A DNA stretch of 64,000 bases, taken from the NCBI GenBank assembly GCA_036345935.2, contig JADWOT020000006.1:10762519-10826518 (forward strand). The letters are read 5' to 3'. This document shows, one piece after another, positions 24,501 through 34,962 of this stretch; positions within the stretch are counted from its first letter, which is position 1; every line of letters begins with the position of its first letter. Under the pieces are notes generated by a model. The model was not told the DNA's origin and searched no databases. It saw nothing but the letters and a program-made list of their open reading frames with translations. The DNA comes from Taenia hydatigena. Its lineage: Eukaryota; Platyhelminthes; Cestoda; Cyclophyllidea; Taeniidae. Made by a program: the position numbers and the translations under genes.

Positions 24501-27074
24501 CTCTGTTTGGCCATCTCAACAGCTTTGGCATAATTCTCGTCCACAGTATTGAGGTGAGATTTGATAATGGCGGAATCACAATCCGGATACTCTGATACCT
24601 CCGCAGCGGTGTCGTGTAGGTTTTGAATGGATTCGCGATATTGTTCAAGGTTTTCCATAAGTTCTTGATTTATCTTTATTAACGACTCCGTGGTGGACAT
24701 CTTTAGACCAACATCCTCGTTACTAGCAATACGTTGCTGATCAAGGAGCCAAGCACTAGCATCATCGCAGTCGGCTATTAATTGGAAGAATTTCTGAGAC
24801 TCCAGCAGACGCTTCTTGCGGTCCACAGTTGAATCAGCTAACTGGTCCCAGAGCTTATGCATCTCATCGATTCGCAGTTGAATATCCTCCTTACCGCGAT
24901 TGTTTTCCTCGATGAGTTGATTACCGACATTAATGGCATTATAAAAGACATTTTGACGAATCTTACATTCTTCCTCAAGAGCCCGGTGTTTACGAAGGAG
25001 ACGCTCGACTGAACTTAGATCGTGACCCAAGTCGGGGCTGGACATAAGCTGACTCTTTTCTTTGATCCATTCCTTCTCGTCGTCCATGTCCCAGAAGAAC
25101 TGCCACATCTTATGAGAGTCCTCTAGACCATGACGCCTGGCATCAGCCAAGTCGCACAGTTCGTCATAAGCCGCACGCAAATCTTCACCTCGCTTTTTAA
25201 CAACCTCCGGCTCAGCAGGACGATAGCCCTCCACGCTTTCAGGGAAATTACAGTCAATGAAAACTTCGGCCTGATCCAAAACTTGATTTAGCCGATCATT
25301 AAGAACGTGAATGTCGGCCTCTAGGAGCTTGTGCTTCTGTAACAAATCATCAACACCCATAAGGTGCTTTCCGTAATCTTCGGATTTGAGCCGACTTCCG
25401 ATTTCGTCGATCCAATCTTGCAGATAGGAGATTTCTTGGAATACGCGTTGCAATTGAAGGCTTAAGTTCAGGCAGCTGCGGCGCTTGCGAAGCAATTCAA
25501 GAAGATTTGTCCATAGCTGGAGAACATTCTCGCGTCGCATCTGGATGCGATCGTTGTCATAGTAGTTCTCTAATTGCAGTTCCTCCGCCACGCTGACTAC
25601 AGCATTGACGCGCTCAGCATAAGCTGAAATATCTGTTTCGATGGCTTCGTGTTTTTTGGTGGCTGCTTCAACAGTTGCGAGATCAGATCCGAAATTGTAT
25701 TGCGCAACAAGACGCTGGTTTTCTGAAAGCCATGCCTCACGCATACCTGCCTTCCGATCAAATCGGGTGGCAAGTTGGGCGAGTTTCTCCTGTCGAATCA
25801 ATTCGTCACGCAATGCCAATTCGCGAGCATGCTCCGCTTTTTCCAGATTCTCCCATGCGCGATTAATGTCGGCGATTCGTTTCCCTTCGGGCGGGATATA
25901 AACCTTATGATTATTAGCCCTCATTTTACTCTGTAGAGTAAAAAGAAGGACTTCAAGGTCACCCTTTTCAACAAACTTAGGTGGTTTGTCAACAGTACGG
26001 TAAGTGTTGAAACCCGCCAACTGGTGTTGCACATCGGTGAGTGAGTTGGCGAAAACGCGATCATTTAACAGCTCAATCGTTTTCTGGATCCAATTAAGAA
26101 GGTCAGATGTCGATTGTTCGTACTTGTCAAGCAGTTGAGATGATTCCAATGCTTGATTTACAACCTTCCCAATACGCTTAGAGTGAACAGTATCGGCCTT
26201 CATTTTGTTGAAGCAGTGATAAAAGGCAGCCACGTACGTGATGATTGACTTTTCATCAGGTTGTTCTACACACACATCGCTGGCCTCCAAGAGGGGAGGA
26301 ACACCAAGCTTATCGTGTGCGACGGTGAAAGCGTTTTGTAAATTTTGCATAGGATTAGCCTTAGTTAGCTTCTGATATTCGATAAGGTCAGGACGGTGCT
26401 TGTGAATGAGCGCATTGAATGCGAGACCATCACGCCAAGAGGTTGAAAAGTTTCGTACGTTGACATTGTTGTAACCCGCTGTTTTCATTTGGCACCACAG
26501 CAAAAGAGCATCCTTTGCACACTTAGTCTCGCTTGTTTGGTATTCTTCAACAATAATATCCTGAATCTGGAAGCGCAGAATTATAGTCCAGATCAAACCA
26601 AGAGTTAAACGCTGGTTGCCATCAACGATGTCATGAGCACCAACGTTTTCCAAATGGACATGCTGGTCACAGAGGAAGTTAAGGGATTTGTCAACGTTCT
26701 CCAAGCAGTGAATTCGCATTTTGCCGCGTGTAGGCTTGGGGAGCCGTTCTCCAGAAAGGATTTCGAGCAACTTGAGTAGGTGTTTGCCATCACGAAGGTC
26801 GAGATAAAGATCTTCTACTCGCTGGTTTACAACCGCCAAGTGTGAATTAACCCACTTTGTGAAAGTTTTCTTTTGGACGATTTCACGCTCATCTAAGAAC
26901 GATATGATATCAGAACTCAAGCTCACCTGCGAGTGCCTTGATGCGAGAACGCTCATATAGCTTTGCTGTACTATTCCCGCTTTCGAAATCGTCATCATCA
27001 GACATGTAGTTGTTAGGCTGGTCTACGGAATTGGGTTCCCAGTGCAAATTTTGATGCATTGCCTGTATCTCCAT
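15549..27074 (-). CDS. SPTB: Beta-spectrin
   Basis: Sixteen exons on the minus strand: 27074-26927, 26892-23930, 23896-23705, 23537-23307, 23098-23024, 22865-22693, 22627-22537, (optional 22470-22459), 20644-20168, 20103-19780, 19643-19152, 19071-18746, 18654-18292, 17934-17775, 16976-16716, 16313-15549. The sum is 2346 residues, or 2350 with the microexon; vertebrate beta-spectrins are about 2360. The N-terminus is acidic, followed by AKLYERSRIKALADERE. Then come CH1 (about 58-162, KTFTKWVNSHL) and CH2 (about 173-278), which bind actin. A long array of triple-helical spectrin repeats (about 300-2090) follows, ending with the conserved PRDVSGVELLMNNH segment. The PH domain spans about 2171-2280 (LHRKHEW...GRSWHELY), and the tail is basic (KPKKKFLTLMRKK). 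Beta-spectrin pairs with alpha-spectrin in the membrane skeleton. The ATG at 27074 lies two bases behind an acceptor-like TTGCAG. The intron after 19152 appears to be GC-AG. Confidence 0.96.
19072..19151 (-). other. Candidate GC-AG intron in beta-spectrin
   Basis: Exon 19643-19152 is exactly 164 codons if it ends ...DLE. The next exon (19071) continues AWIDER, giving the family-typical DLEAWI. The bases at the donor are GAG followed by GCACGT, so the intron would begin with GC. No in-phase GT donor exists within the next 40 bases. Confidence 0.55.
20645..22536 (-). other. Large beta-spectrin intron (1.9 kb) containing the microexon
   Basis: Apart from the 12-nt candidate exon at 22459-22470, no coding segment is seen. 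Open frames near 21040-21920 have no family resemblance. G-rich runs occur at about 21090-21120 and 21317-21365. Confidence 0.5.
22459..22470 (-). other. Candidate 12-nt in-frame cassette microexon of beta-spectrin (VDEQ)
   Basis: On the minus strand the pyrimidine-rich CCCTCCCTCACTTCAG is followed by GTGGATGAGCAG and then GTAATG. The exon is phase 0 on both sides and encodes Val-Asp-Glu-Gln. Neighbouring exons end in ...QDVDD and begin VEEWISEK, which also join correctly without it. It would add about one helical turn in helix A of a spectrin repeat. Confidence 0.5.
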
Positions 27075-27974
27075 CTCTGCAAGTATGTGAAGAATCGGAA
27101 ACAAAACCGCGCAGCCGGCTTAAACTAACTTTTTTTTTCGAGAACTCAAGCTTAGAACATATCCAAATGCATTAAAGAATGGAATAAAAATGAACTGACA
27201 AATGAGTACTAATATTCTTGAGGATGCTTAGAAAACTTCGCAGCTAACTGTAAGAAAGACAAGTCACACACGAGCCGATCGCATTTGACTTCATTTTGTT
27301 TTAGCAATATGCAACTCATTGCCAGGAGCTCTCGGATCAGAACGATTAACAATCTATAACAAAATTGCGACCACATGGATAAACCTAGAGAAGTAAAAGC
27401 AAGTTTCCATATCGACGAGTCACAATAATGCATATTTCTCCTAGGAAAATTAGGAAATAGTGACTTAAGCTGGACCAGAGAACACCAGTTATCACCAGAT
27501 TTGATAACATAGAACAATAAAGACAAGCAAGCGACAACGCACTTCATGAACGACAGAAACCAGTCAAGAGTGAGACAACCGCCATACGAATTCTGGTGTC
27601 CATAAGTGTGCCTAGAGCAATAAAACAAACCAACATCACCCTATTGATACCAATGATGAATTTTCGATCAATTTCAATATCTTATGTCCACCGCAAAACA
27701 ACACCTTATTAAAGGGATGATAAAAATGCAATTCAATTAAAAAATGACTTTAAGAATTTAGGGTGTAGAAACGAATAGCGATTTAGAAATCAGTTCATAA
27801 TCTAAAAATCAGAACTGCGCAACACTCTATTTTATTTTAAATGCGCATTCACTCATAAATTTTACTCTAAACATTTGACACAATTGTGCTCAATTATGCG
27901 TATTTATTCCGGTTTTCAGAGACATTAAGCAAACCTATCAACTTATTCTTGGCGTGGGAGATCTACTCGTTACA
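27075..27974. other. 5' flank of beta-spectrin, no supported gene
   Basis: AT-rich. A 139-codon open frame on the minus strand (27209-27628) has no family resemblance and lacks coding character. The promoter or the trans-splice outron of spectrin should lie here, but no TATA or CCAAT arrangement is obvious. Confidence 0.4.
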
Positions 27975-28560
27975 GTGTTGTAATGCTTTGTTTTTTAAAC
28001 TACCGGTTTCGGTCAGGGTCACAGGGGCGGCCATATTGCCTTAGCTGTGTAGGTTGGCCTCCGGGCCATGCCACCAACTTATTTCCCCCTACCCGTTGAA
28101 TATATATATATTATTCTACTCTATTATTCTGCCTTCTCTTGCCTTCGAGGGAGCCTCGGGACGCTACATATTTATGCATATTCTACCCTAGTATTCTGCC
28201 TTCTTTTGCCTCGAGGCAGCCTCGGGACACTACAAGTGTACTACGAAGAACTCCTATCTGTCCTTTAATCATTTTTTGTTTAGGCACTGATTAATAGAAG
28301 AGACGCAATCCTTTTAGGACCAACTAATTCTTTCTCGCTTCTTACGGTGTACCACATGCTTTGGGGGCAAACTTTCTCTTTTGACGTTAGTGTGGAGCAC
28401 CACGAGACTCCCTTGAAGGTAAAGGAAGGCATAATACTAGGAAAAAATATACATATATTCAGTAAACAGAAGGAATGGGGCTGCTGGCATGACCCGGGAG
28501 CCAGTCCACCCAGCTAGGGCAATATGGCCACCGAAACCGGTGGTCATAAAAAAGCAAAGT
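27975..28560. mobile_element. Foldback/MITE-like element with long terminal inverted repeats
   Basis: The left end (about 27975-28110) and the reverse complement of the right end (about 28430-28560) share CCGGTTTCGGT, GGCCATATTGCC, TAGCTG, CATGCCA and an AT-rich tail in the same order. The arms are at least 130-160 bases long and imperfect. There is no protein-coding frame between them, as in a non-autonomous foldback element. The exact ends and any target duplication could not be fixed. Confidence 0.65.
28113..28234 (+). repeat. Two diverged direct repeats of about 55 bases inside the foldback element
   Basis: Units at 28113-28168 and 28180-28234 share ATTCTAC, TATTCTGCCTTCT, TTGCCT, CGAGG, AGCCTCGGGAC and CTACA. 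A related inverted copy lies at about 28391-28441 in the right arm. Confidence 0.7.
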
Positions 28561-28916
28561 ACTACAAGTGCATTCGTCCAGTAGGCAGACTATTATATCA
28601 CTAGCACCTCACGGGAAAAGTACTCGATATGTTCATCGACTTTTCTCGCTAAGTATAACTTCACTCGCGATTTTAGCACCTTTAAATAGTAAAGAGAATA
28701 TTTGATCCTGACCCTGTGCTCTCTTATATGTTGTCCTCGAGGCAGCCCATCTGGCCAAGGCAAAATAATCAACCATGCGCCCGTTGCCGAAATCTGGAGT
28801 CAAGCAAGCAAAGGAATATCAATACTTCGGTTGAATGCTTTCTTCGAATTATTTGTGGATGACGCATTAACCTCATTTGGGGTCATGATATAGGTCATAT
28901 TTGGGACTCAATTATG
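28561..28916. other. Spacer between two mobile elements
   Basis: No gene is seen. A short CCTCGAGGCAGCC at about 28734-28746 echoes the internal repeat of the foldback element, so element debris may extend here. Confidence 0.35.
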
Positions 28917-30113
28917 CGGTGTGTCCTAAAATTAATGCAAGATTTGAATTTTACGACGTCTGTGTGGTAAGATGGCTTTAACAAAAAGAAAAAGACAGTG
29001 TGATAGCTAACAATCCGGTTCAGCGCTGCGCGAAAGGCTAGAACGCTTTCATTGTTGGGCAATATGTTAAAAAAATGAAGGGCTGCGGCTAAAATTCGCA
29101 ATTTTCGTGCAAAATATGGTTAGAATGGGGATTTAACTTCAACTGCAGAGATTGATTTAAAAACTTAAGGAACTTTGATCAATTTGCGATTTTAAACACT
29201 CTGACCGTCCCTCGACTAATCATTCAACAAAAACCAAAGAAGTAGTGCGCCAGTGTTGCTGAGGTTCTGGGGGCATCAATGCAGCATTGTGGTCAAGGAT
29301 TGGGCGCTTCGAGAAGCTCTCTACAGCGCATTCACACGAAAGATTTGCATTGTCATTACCTACAAAGCCTAATTGGGCCAAAACCTGAAGTCTACTGCTC
29401 AAACACAGCGAATGGAGTTTGGTGAATGGATCACGAGGCAGCAACAGGTAGGTGCTGGCTTTTCGAACCAAATCATCGCCAGTGATGAGGCACATTTTCA
29501 TCTTGATGACATTTGGGATTCGAGAATCCACGAGTGGTTGTCGAGATACAGACTCATTCACAATGTGCCACTGTTTGGTGAGGATTTTAGGCTGATAGCA
29601 TTATCAGACCATCCTCCGTCGAAACTGCAACTGGTCACACAGCAACAGTTAATGGTGATAGGTATCGCGGCTTGGTAATCCATCTCTTTGCGCCTACATT
29701 GCATGATATGGATGTGGGCGAAACGCAGTCTCAGCAGGACAGTGCCATGTGCCACGCAGCCCGGGAAACAATTCAATTGCTGCATGAATCACTTCCTGGT
29801 CGTGTAATTTCCTGTTTCGGTGATCAGAATTGACCGCTCAGATCATGCAATTTAACGCAGTTGGATTTCTTCTCTGGAATTTCTTGAATTTTGAGGTTCA
29901 TGTCAACAAGTCCACGACCACTCACGCCTTGAAGAACAAAGAACAACGAAGATCAGTCGCATTTATGCAAAACGCTCATGGGAATTTTCAACAAGAGTGC
30001 GCATGTGCCAGCAGAGCCGTGGAGGCCATTTACATAGCATGCATTCCCATATGTAACCCATATTCATATGTTCTATGAAGTAATAAACAATTTGCAAACT
30101 TTATTGTAAACTG
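28917..30113 (+). pseudogene. Decayed Tc1/mariner/IS630-superfamily transposase
   Basis: Conceptual reading across several frames recovers, in order: a helix-turn-helix part (near 29250-29370, SVAEVLG and SSLQRI segments), SDEAHFHL with the first catalytic Asp (about 29480-29500), NGDRYRG, QQDSAMCHAARETIQLLHE with the second Asp, GRVIS.FGDQN, and LDFFLWNFL near 29870. Frameshifts separate these blocks and a TGA interrupts the frame after GDQN, so the gene is dead. An apparent end sequence GTGTCCTAAAATTAATGCAA at about 28922 is only weakly mirrored near 30100 (TTTGCAAACTTTATTGTAAA), consistent with eroded terminal inverted repeats. Confidence 0.8.
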
Positions 30114-31758
30114 GTACTTTCTATCTGCGTTCTTGGGCATGTACTAGCCTTTGTATTGAGGCGTGTAAACTATTCACTATGCCTCCTGATTCGGGGCGGA
30201 TTCTGGAGTCTAATCTCCCGAAAGTTCGAGGTCTTACTGTATTGGTAAGTGTTTTTCTCTTGTTTTGCAGATCCTGTGGATTGAACGATCGTGACATGTG
30301 ACGAAAGTTATTTGTGCTTAAGTTAAGGGCCTTACATAATTGTTCCGACTTAGGGAATGTTGATTTACATTTAAAGGCTTCCAACCTAAATAACTTCGAA
30401 GAATTTTGGGAATATGGATATCCGGGGCCTTTTGAAAGCTATAGTGATACACATTTTACGGCCTCTGTTGGTAAATGTCCTTCATTTTAGCGGGGACAGT
30501 GTCCACTCTTTCATGCCGCTAAACGTCTATTGCGATCCACCAGTAACATCCAAGAAATGTTCTGAATGGCACATTTGTATTTGCCTGGTATAGCAGAGCT
30601 TCCATTAAGTTTAGGTTGGAACATAAACTCAACTCCCAACATATACTTACGCATTTGTTTTGCCACAAGACAATGGAAGGTGAATTGTCGATGCACCTTA
30701 TAGAAGTGCCGCATTAAGGTTGTCGAAAGCCCATGCTTACGTTATAAAACATTAATAAAACCACTTAGGCGAACTTGCACAACCAAATCACCGATATCGT
30801 GGTGCATGAAACAAGCCAGCTTCGTATGTTTACATCGAAACCCCAATGAAAGCAGAACCCGTGCGTCCGTTGCACACAAACCCCTCATGTGAGACCGTTC
30901 GTTATTCTCTGACGTCCAACCTCCTATCAGGCCGACAAATTTCGGAGGCGTTGCAGTGGTAATTCTTAAGAACCCCATCTCCTTACGATCTACATGGTGG
31001 AAGAGTAGTGAGCACAAATCGCTTGTCTTTTAGACCATACAAGAAGTCTTCAGGTATAAAAAATTGGATTAATGACTTTGACATCGTGATCCAGGCAAAG
31101 ATCATCTGCCAGAAATTGAGCAAGTTCTGTCAAAGTACCAATTAAGATGAGGGAAACTAAAGCGGATATCCCACCACAAGTTTTCACTGAAAGCTTGCAG
31201 TAGACCCAGATGAGCACACAAATCAATCGAAAAGAACATATGTGCACGCAAACGGTGAGGTTACCGCGTGAATTCAGTCTCAGCCTGAAAGAAACCTCAC
31301 TTTCCCGGTGTACTATAGCGGAGCCTCCATAAAGACTTAGATTTCCTCCTTTTTAACCCTTCAAAAAGATACGCTGAGGCCCATAAGGCCAGTGCAATGC
31401 CCCATTAGTAGCAGAGGCTACGGAGGAGGTACGATTAACAACCACGAACAACCTTCCAATGTCTAGACATCAGTAGGTAGACCTATTCAAACGGCGCGAA
31501 CAAGCGCATCCACTAACAAGTTAATTAAAGCGGCCCTAATCCAGCAACGAACCCGAAGGTCGCAACACCTCCCGTGTAAGCTCAAATCTATTGGCAGTAC
31601 AGCCATGACAAAACTATGTTCCGAATTAGCAACCTAGATTAAAGCAAAATCAAATGCAGGTCAAAATCAACCGATTATGTGCTAGTACTTGCAGCGGCTA
31701 CATCGGATAAATTTTCCTTCGATCAGTCCTTCCAGCCCAAAATGCAGTGGCTGCGTAA
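30114..31758. other. Intergenic, no supported gene
   Basis: Only short open frames without family resemblance (for example 30742-31017 and 31050-31247, minus strand). This is probably old repeat-derived sequence, which I cannot classify. Confidence 0.35.
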
Positions 31759-31764
31759 TTTATT
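31759..31764 (-). terminator. Polyadenylation signal of the SCAF-like gene
   Basis: AATAAA on the minus strand, about 125 bases below the stop codon at 31888-31890. Confidence 0.45.
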
Positions 31765-31887
31765 ACCTAATCGCATAACCGACTGATGTGATGAAAAATC
31801 GGTTTCGTAAAAAGAGCATAAACACACGTCAGGTGTAGAAATGAGCATATAGGAATATGTATTTACATGGAAAACATGTTGATATAA

Positions 31888-34205
31888 TCACTGTACAGGT
31901 GGTTCCCTAGCTGCCGATTCAGAATGCAATTTTTGCTGACGTGCTTGCCATTTACGGTACTTGTAGTACTTCCTTAAATAAAGCTTCACAAATTCGCCTA
32001 TTTTTTTCGTATTTATTGAAGTGCAACTGCTCCTCGATATCTGAGAGATAGTAAGCAGAATAATGAGATGCTTACCTTATTTACAGACTTTTTAAGAACA
32101 GTTCGACAATCCTCTTTTGATACCTTTCCAGCAGCATAAAAGGGCTTAATAAAACTTTTCACCTCAAGAGCAATACGCTCCTGCCACTCTCGGGTGCTAG
32201 AAAATTCCGACCTTCTGCGCCTAGCGAGCATTTCCTGAATGTTGTACTCAAGGCGATGTTTGTGCTTCTTTTCCTCTACCGGACCACCTCCATTGCCATT
32301 CGGAATTTCACTACTACCCGTGACTCCACTAATGGTAGGTAAGGGGGGCATGGATGACCTGGCGGGAGAAAGGTATAAATCTGACTTCCCTGCAGCTCTA
32401 CAAGTCATGGGTAGGGGCGGAGGCGGTGGTGGGGGGCTACCGTTTGTACTAACGGGTACGTTTAACTGATTCAGCAATGTATTCGCTGCCGAGTTTAGCA
32501 ATTTGTTGATCTTCTTCATTGGCGACTTATCTTCAACTGGCTCTGGAAGAGGAATAGCAGCCATTGAAATCGCACCACCCGATGGAGCACTGCTTAGTGC
32601 AGCTATGCCGTCTGTCGGCAGCCCCACTTTGCTCATTAATGTTTCAAGCAGATTGGACTGGGACGGCGGTGGCGGTGGAGGTGGAGGGGATGTGAGCACC
32701 GGTCTTGGCGGAACCTCCGTATGCGGCAAGCTTGAGCTGGTGTTAATGTGCTGAATAAATTGCGGAGGCGGGGCTGCATAAGATAGGTTCGGTGGTAGTG
32801 ACGGAGGGGGCGGTGGGGGAGGTGGTGGCTGCCCTAAAATTCCACCGAACGGCAATAGCGGGTTGAGCATGCCGTTAATTGCCATAAATTGAGCCGGTGG
32901 CGCTCCAGGAAAGCGATTCACATACGCCGGATTGAATGCCGGACGTTGTGACATGAGATTAGGTGGTAATTCTCTCATCGCCGACGAATTCATCCTCCGA
33001 CTCTGGTAGTTACCATTGTATCCACCTGATCTCGATTGATGGTGAAAAGTGTCCCGAACCAAAGAACTTGGAAGCTGTTGCAGAGTATTCGGATGATTTG
33101 CCTGACCGAAGGTGGGTGGATTTTGTGACCTCTGTTTCCACTCAAAAAAGTTCGGCGCACTTGTTAACGGGGGAGGAGGAGGATGGTTTTGGAACACAAA
33201 AGCAGCGTTCTCACTCATTTCCCGAGCCACAGAGAGATGATTCTCAGAGATATCCGGAGTACTTGTTTCATCCATGTCATATTGATCGTCAATAGGTTCA
33301 TTTTTTATCGCATTTTCTGGTAGAGGCGGTGCCGTAGGAGCTGTGGAAGTTACTAGACTCAGAGGTTCCGTAGTCAAAACGCAAGTACTTTGATCTTTGC
33401 GAAGGCCACGAGACTCATTTCCATGGATTTTGCCTTGACGACTATGACTTCGAGAACGTGTTCTGCGGTCCCGATGAGAGTCGCGCCTGTGATGATCATG
33501 CCTACTGCGTAAAGCTGAGCGAGAGCGTCTATGATGCCTGTCTCTTGATCTGGACCTGGAACGATGTCGATTGTGTGAGCTGCGATAGCGCGAGTGAGAA
33601 GAAGAACGCCTTCGAGAGTTTCTACTGTTATGCCTACGTCTCGGCGAGCGACTGCGATAACGTGAAGACTTGGAAGCTGAGCAACGACCCGATCCCTTGT
33701 GAGGTGCTGGAGACTTGTCCTTATGTGAACAGTGCCTTTCAGTTTTTTGGTCTCTAGTACGCAAGCTCGTTTCCTTCTGATCACCATAATCTCTTGCACT
33801 ACTACTGCCGCTTTGGTTCCCATTGAATAGCTTACCAGCATCCTTCAACAAAGGGGATTCTGGGTTTACTTCATTGCTGTCCATTTCCTTGGCAGTGTCA
33901 TCTTTTTTTGATGTACCGGTCTTCTCTGACTCAATCTTTGCAACGGTAGAGGCATCCCGGACCACAGTTAGAACATCCGAAGGCATATTGGACGAGGTAG
34001 ATAGTGCTGGTGACAGATCAGGGGATTTTATAAGACATGACACTTTGGCCAGTGACGTAGTTCCCGTATTGGATACAGCTCGACCAAAGAACTGCGAACT
34101 CCCTGTTCCTATTTCTACGTTCTCACCAGCAGTTTCAGAACTATTTGAGGGAATTTCGCAATCAGCATCCTGATCAGTTGGGTGGGACGGTGAATAAACG
34201 TCCAT
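31888..34205 (-). CDS. SR-related, proline-rich CTD-associated-factor-like protein (SCAF1/SCAF11 type)
   Basis: Two exons, 34205-32076 and 32040-31888, joined over a 35-nt GT-AG intron; 760 residues. The N-terminal 160 residues are acidic and Ser-rich. About 165-265 is a strong Arg/Ser and His/Arg-rich RS domain. About 440-620 holds several runs of six to nine prolines. The last 120 residues carry the part diagnostic of SCAF-type proteins: EYNIQEMLARRRR, W-Q-E-R-I-A, then K-x-F-I-K-P-F-Y...K-V-S-K-E-D, followed across the splice by a basic segment with K-K-I-G-E-F-V-K-L-Y-L-R-K-Y. SCAF proteins link splicing factors to the C-terminal domain of RNA polymerase II in the nucleus; that role is inferred by family. 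The protein is much shorter than vertebrate SCAF1/SCAF11, and I see no RING or PHD finger. Overlapping open frames on the plus strand are shadows of the repetitive coding sequence. Confidence 0.75.
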
Positions 34206-34906
34206 GTTAAAAATACCAGAGGTATTAAAGAACGCACCCAGAAAGAAACACTAAAACACGAATGAACCGACCGCTAAAGGCACGTTCATAATGAGAACAA
34301 ACTAACCACATTCACACATTTAAACAAACTGATGTTTTAAAAGTTGGACTAATTCCCATATATACATTTCATATTCATGCTGATATTTTAGTTTTTGCAA
34401 TGCTTTGTTGATTTTCCTTATTTGTGGGGAGAAAGTTTGCGATTCTAACATCTCAATTTTCAAATATTAGGCAAATTCCTGATGCTTATTAAAGAGATAG
34501 CTATTAGATCTAAAATGTTGGTTGAAATAAAAGCAACCATCTCACATAACCTTGCACAGAATCAGCTTAAGGTTTTATCTAAAAAAGAAAACTAGCTCCA
34601 AGCATCATCATGTCCGCAAATTTACCAGAATTATTTGCCTGACGAAAACAACTCCTGCCCAACGTTCAATTCCTGTAAAAGCCCACCTCACCCACGTAGT
34701 AGACGGCAAGCCGAAGCCCGCGCCGACGAAGAGGCACCGGCGCCCTGCTATGCCCTAGACGCTGGCTCATCCCACGCAAGGAGTGCGTCAGCGAGTCCGA
34801 GCAGCCCACTCTCCCCTTCAGTGAGCCAAACCTCGCTCACCGAATGGACACAGCTCAACTCTTGCACAGTGATTGGTTGCGGTCTCGCGAAATGGACATC
34901 AATGAC
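34206..34906. other. Intergenic between SCAF-like gene and CTP synthase
   Basis: The left half is AT-rich and is the 5' flank of the SCAF-like gene. About 34680-34860 is GC-rich, with open frames on both strands lacking family resemblance. Confidence 0.35.
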
Positions 34907-34912
34907 TTTATT
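34907..34912 (-). terminator. Polyadenylation signal of CTP synthase
   Basis: AATAAA on the minus strand about 50 bases after the stop codon (34965-34963). Confidence 0.55.
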
Positions 34913-34962
34913 GATAAGCATACGCAAAAGGGTGCGATTGTCGAGAAGCACCGCTTTCGACA

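Noticed and set aside
27209..27628. 139-codon open frame on the minus strand upstream of beta-spectrin
   Set aside because: No domain, odd composition rich in Cys/Leu/Trp as expected from random AT-rich sequence, and no splice context.
32239..34173. Several plus-strand open frames (glycine-rich and others) opposite the SCAF-like gene
   Set aside because: They are antisense shadows of the polyproline and RS-rich coding sequence.
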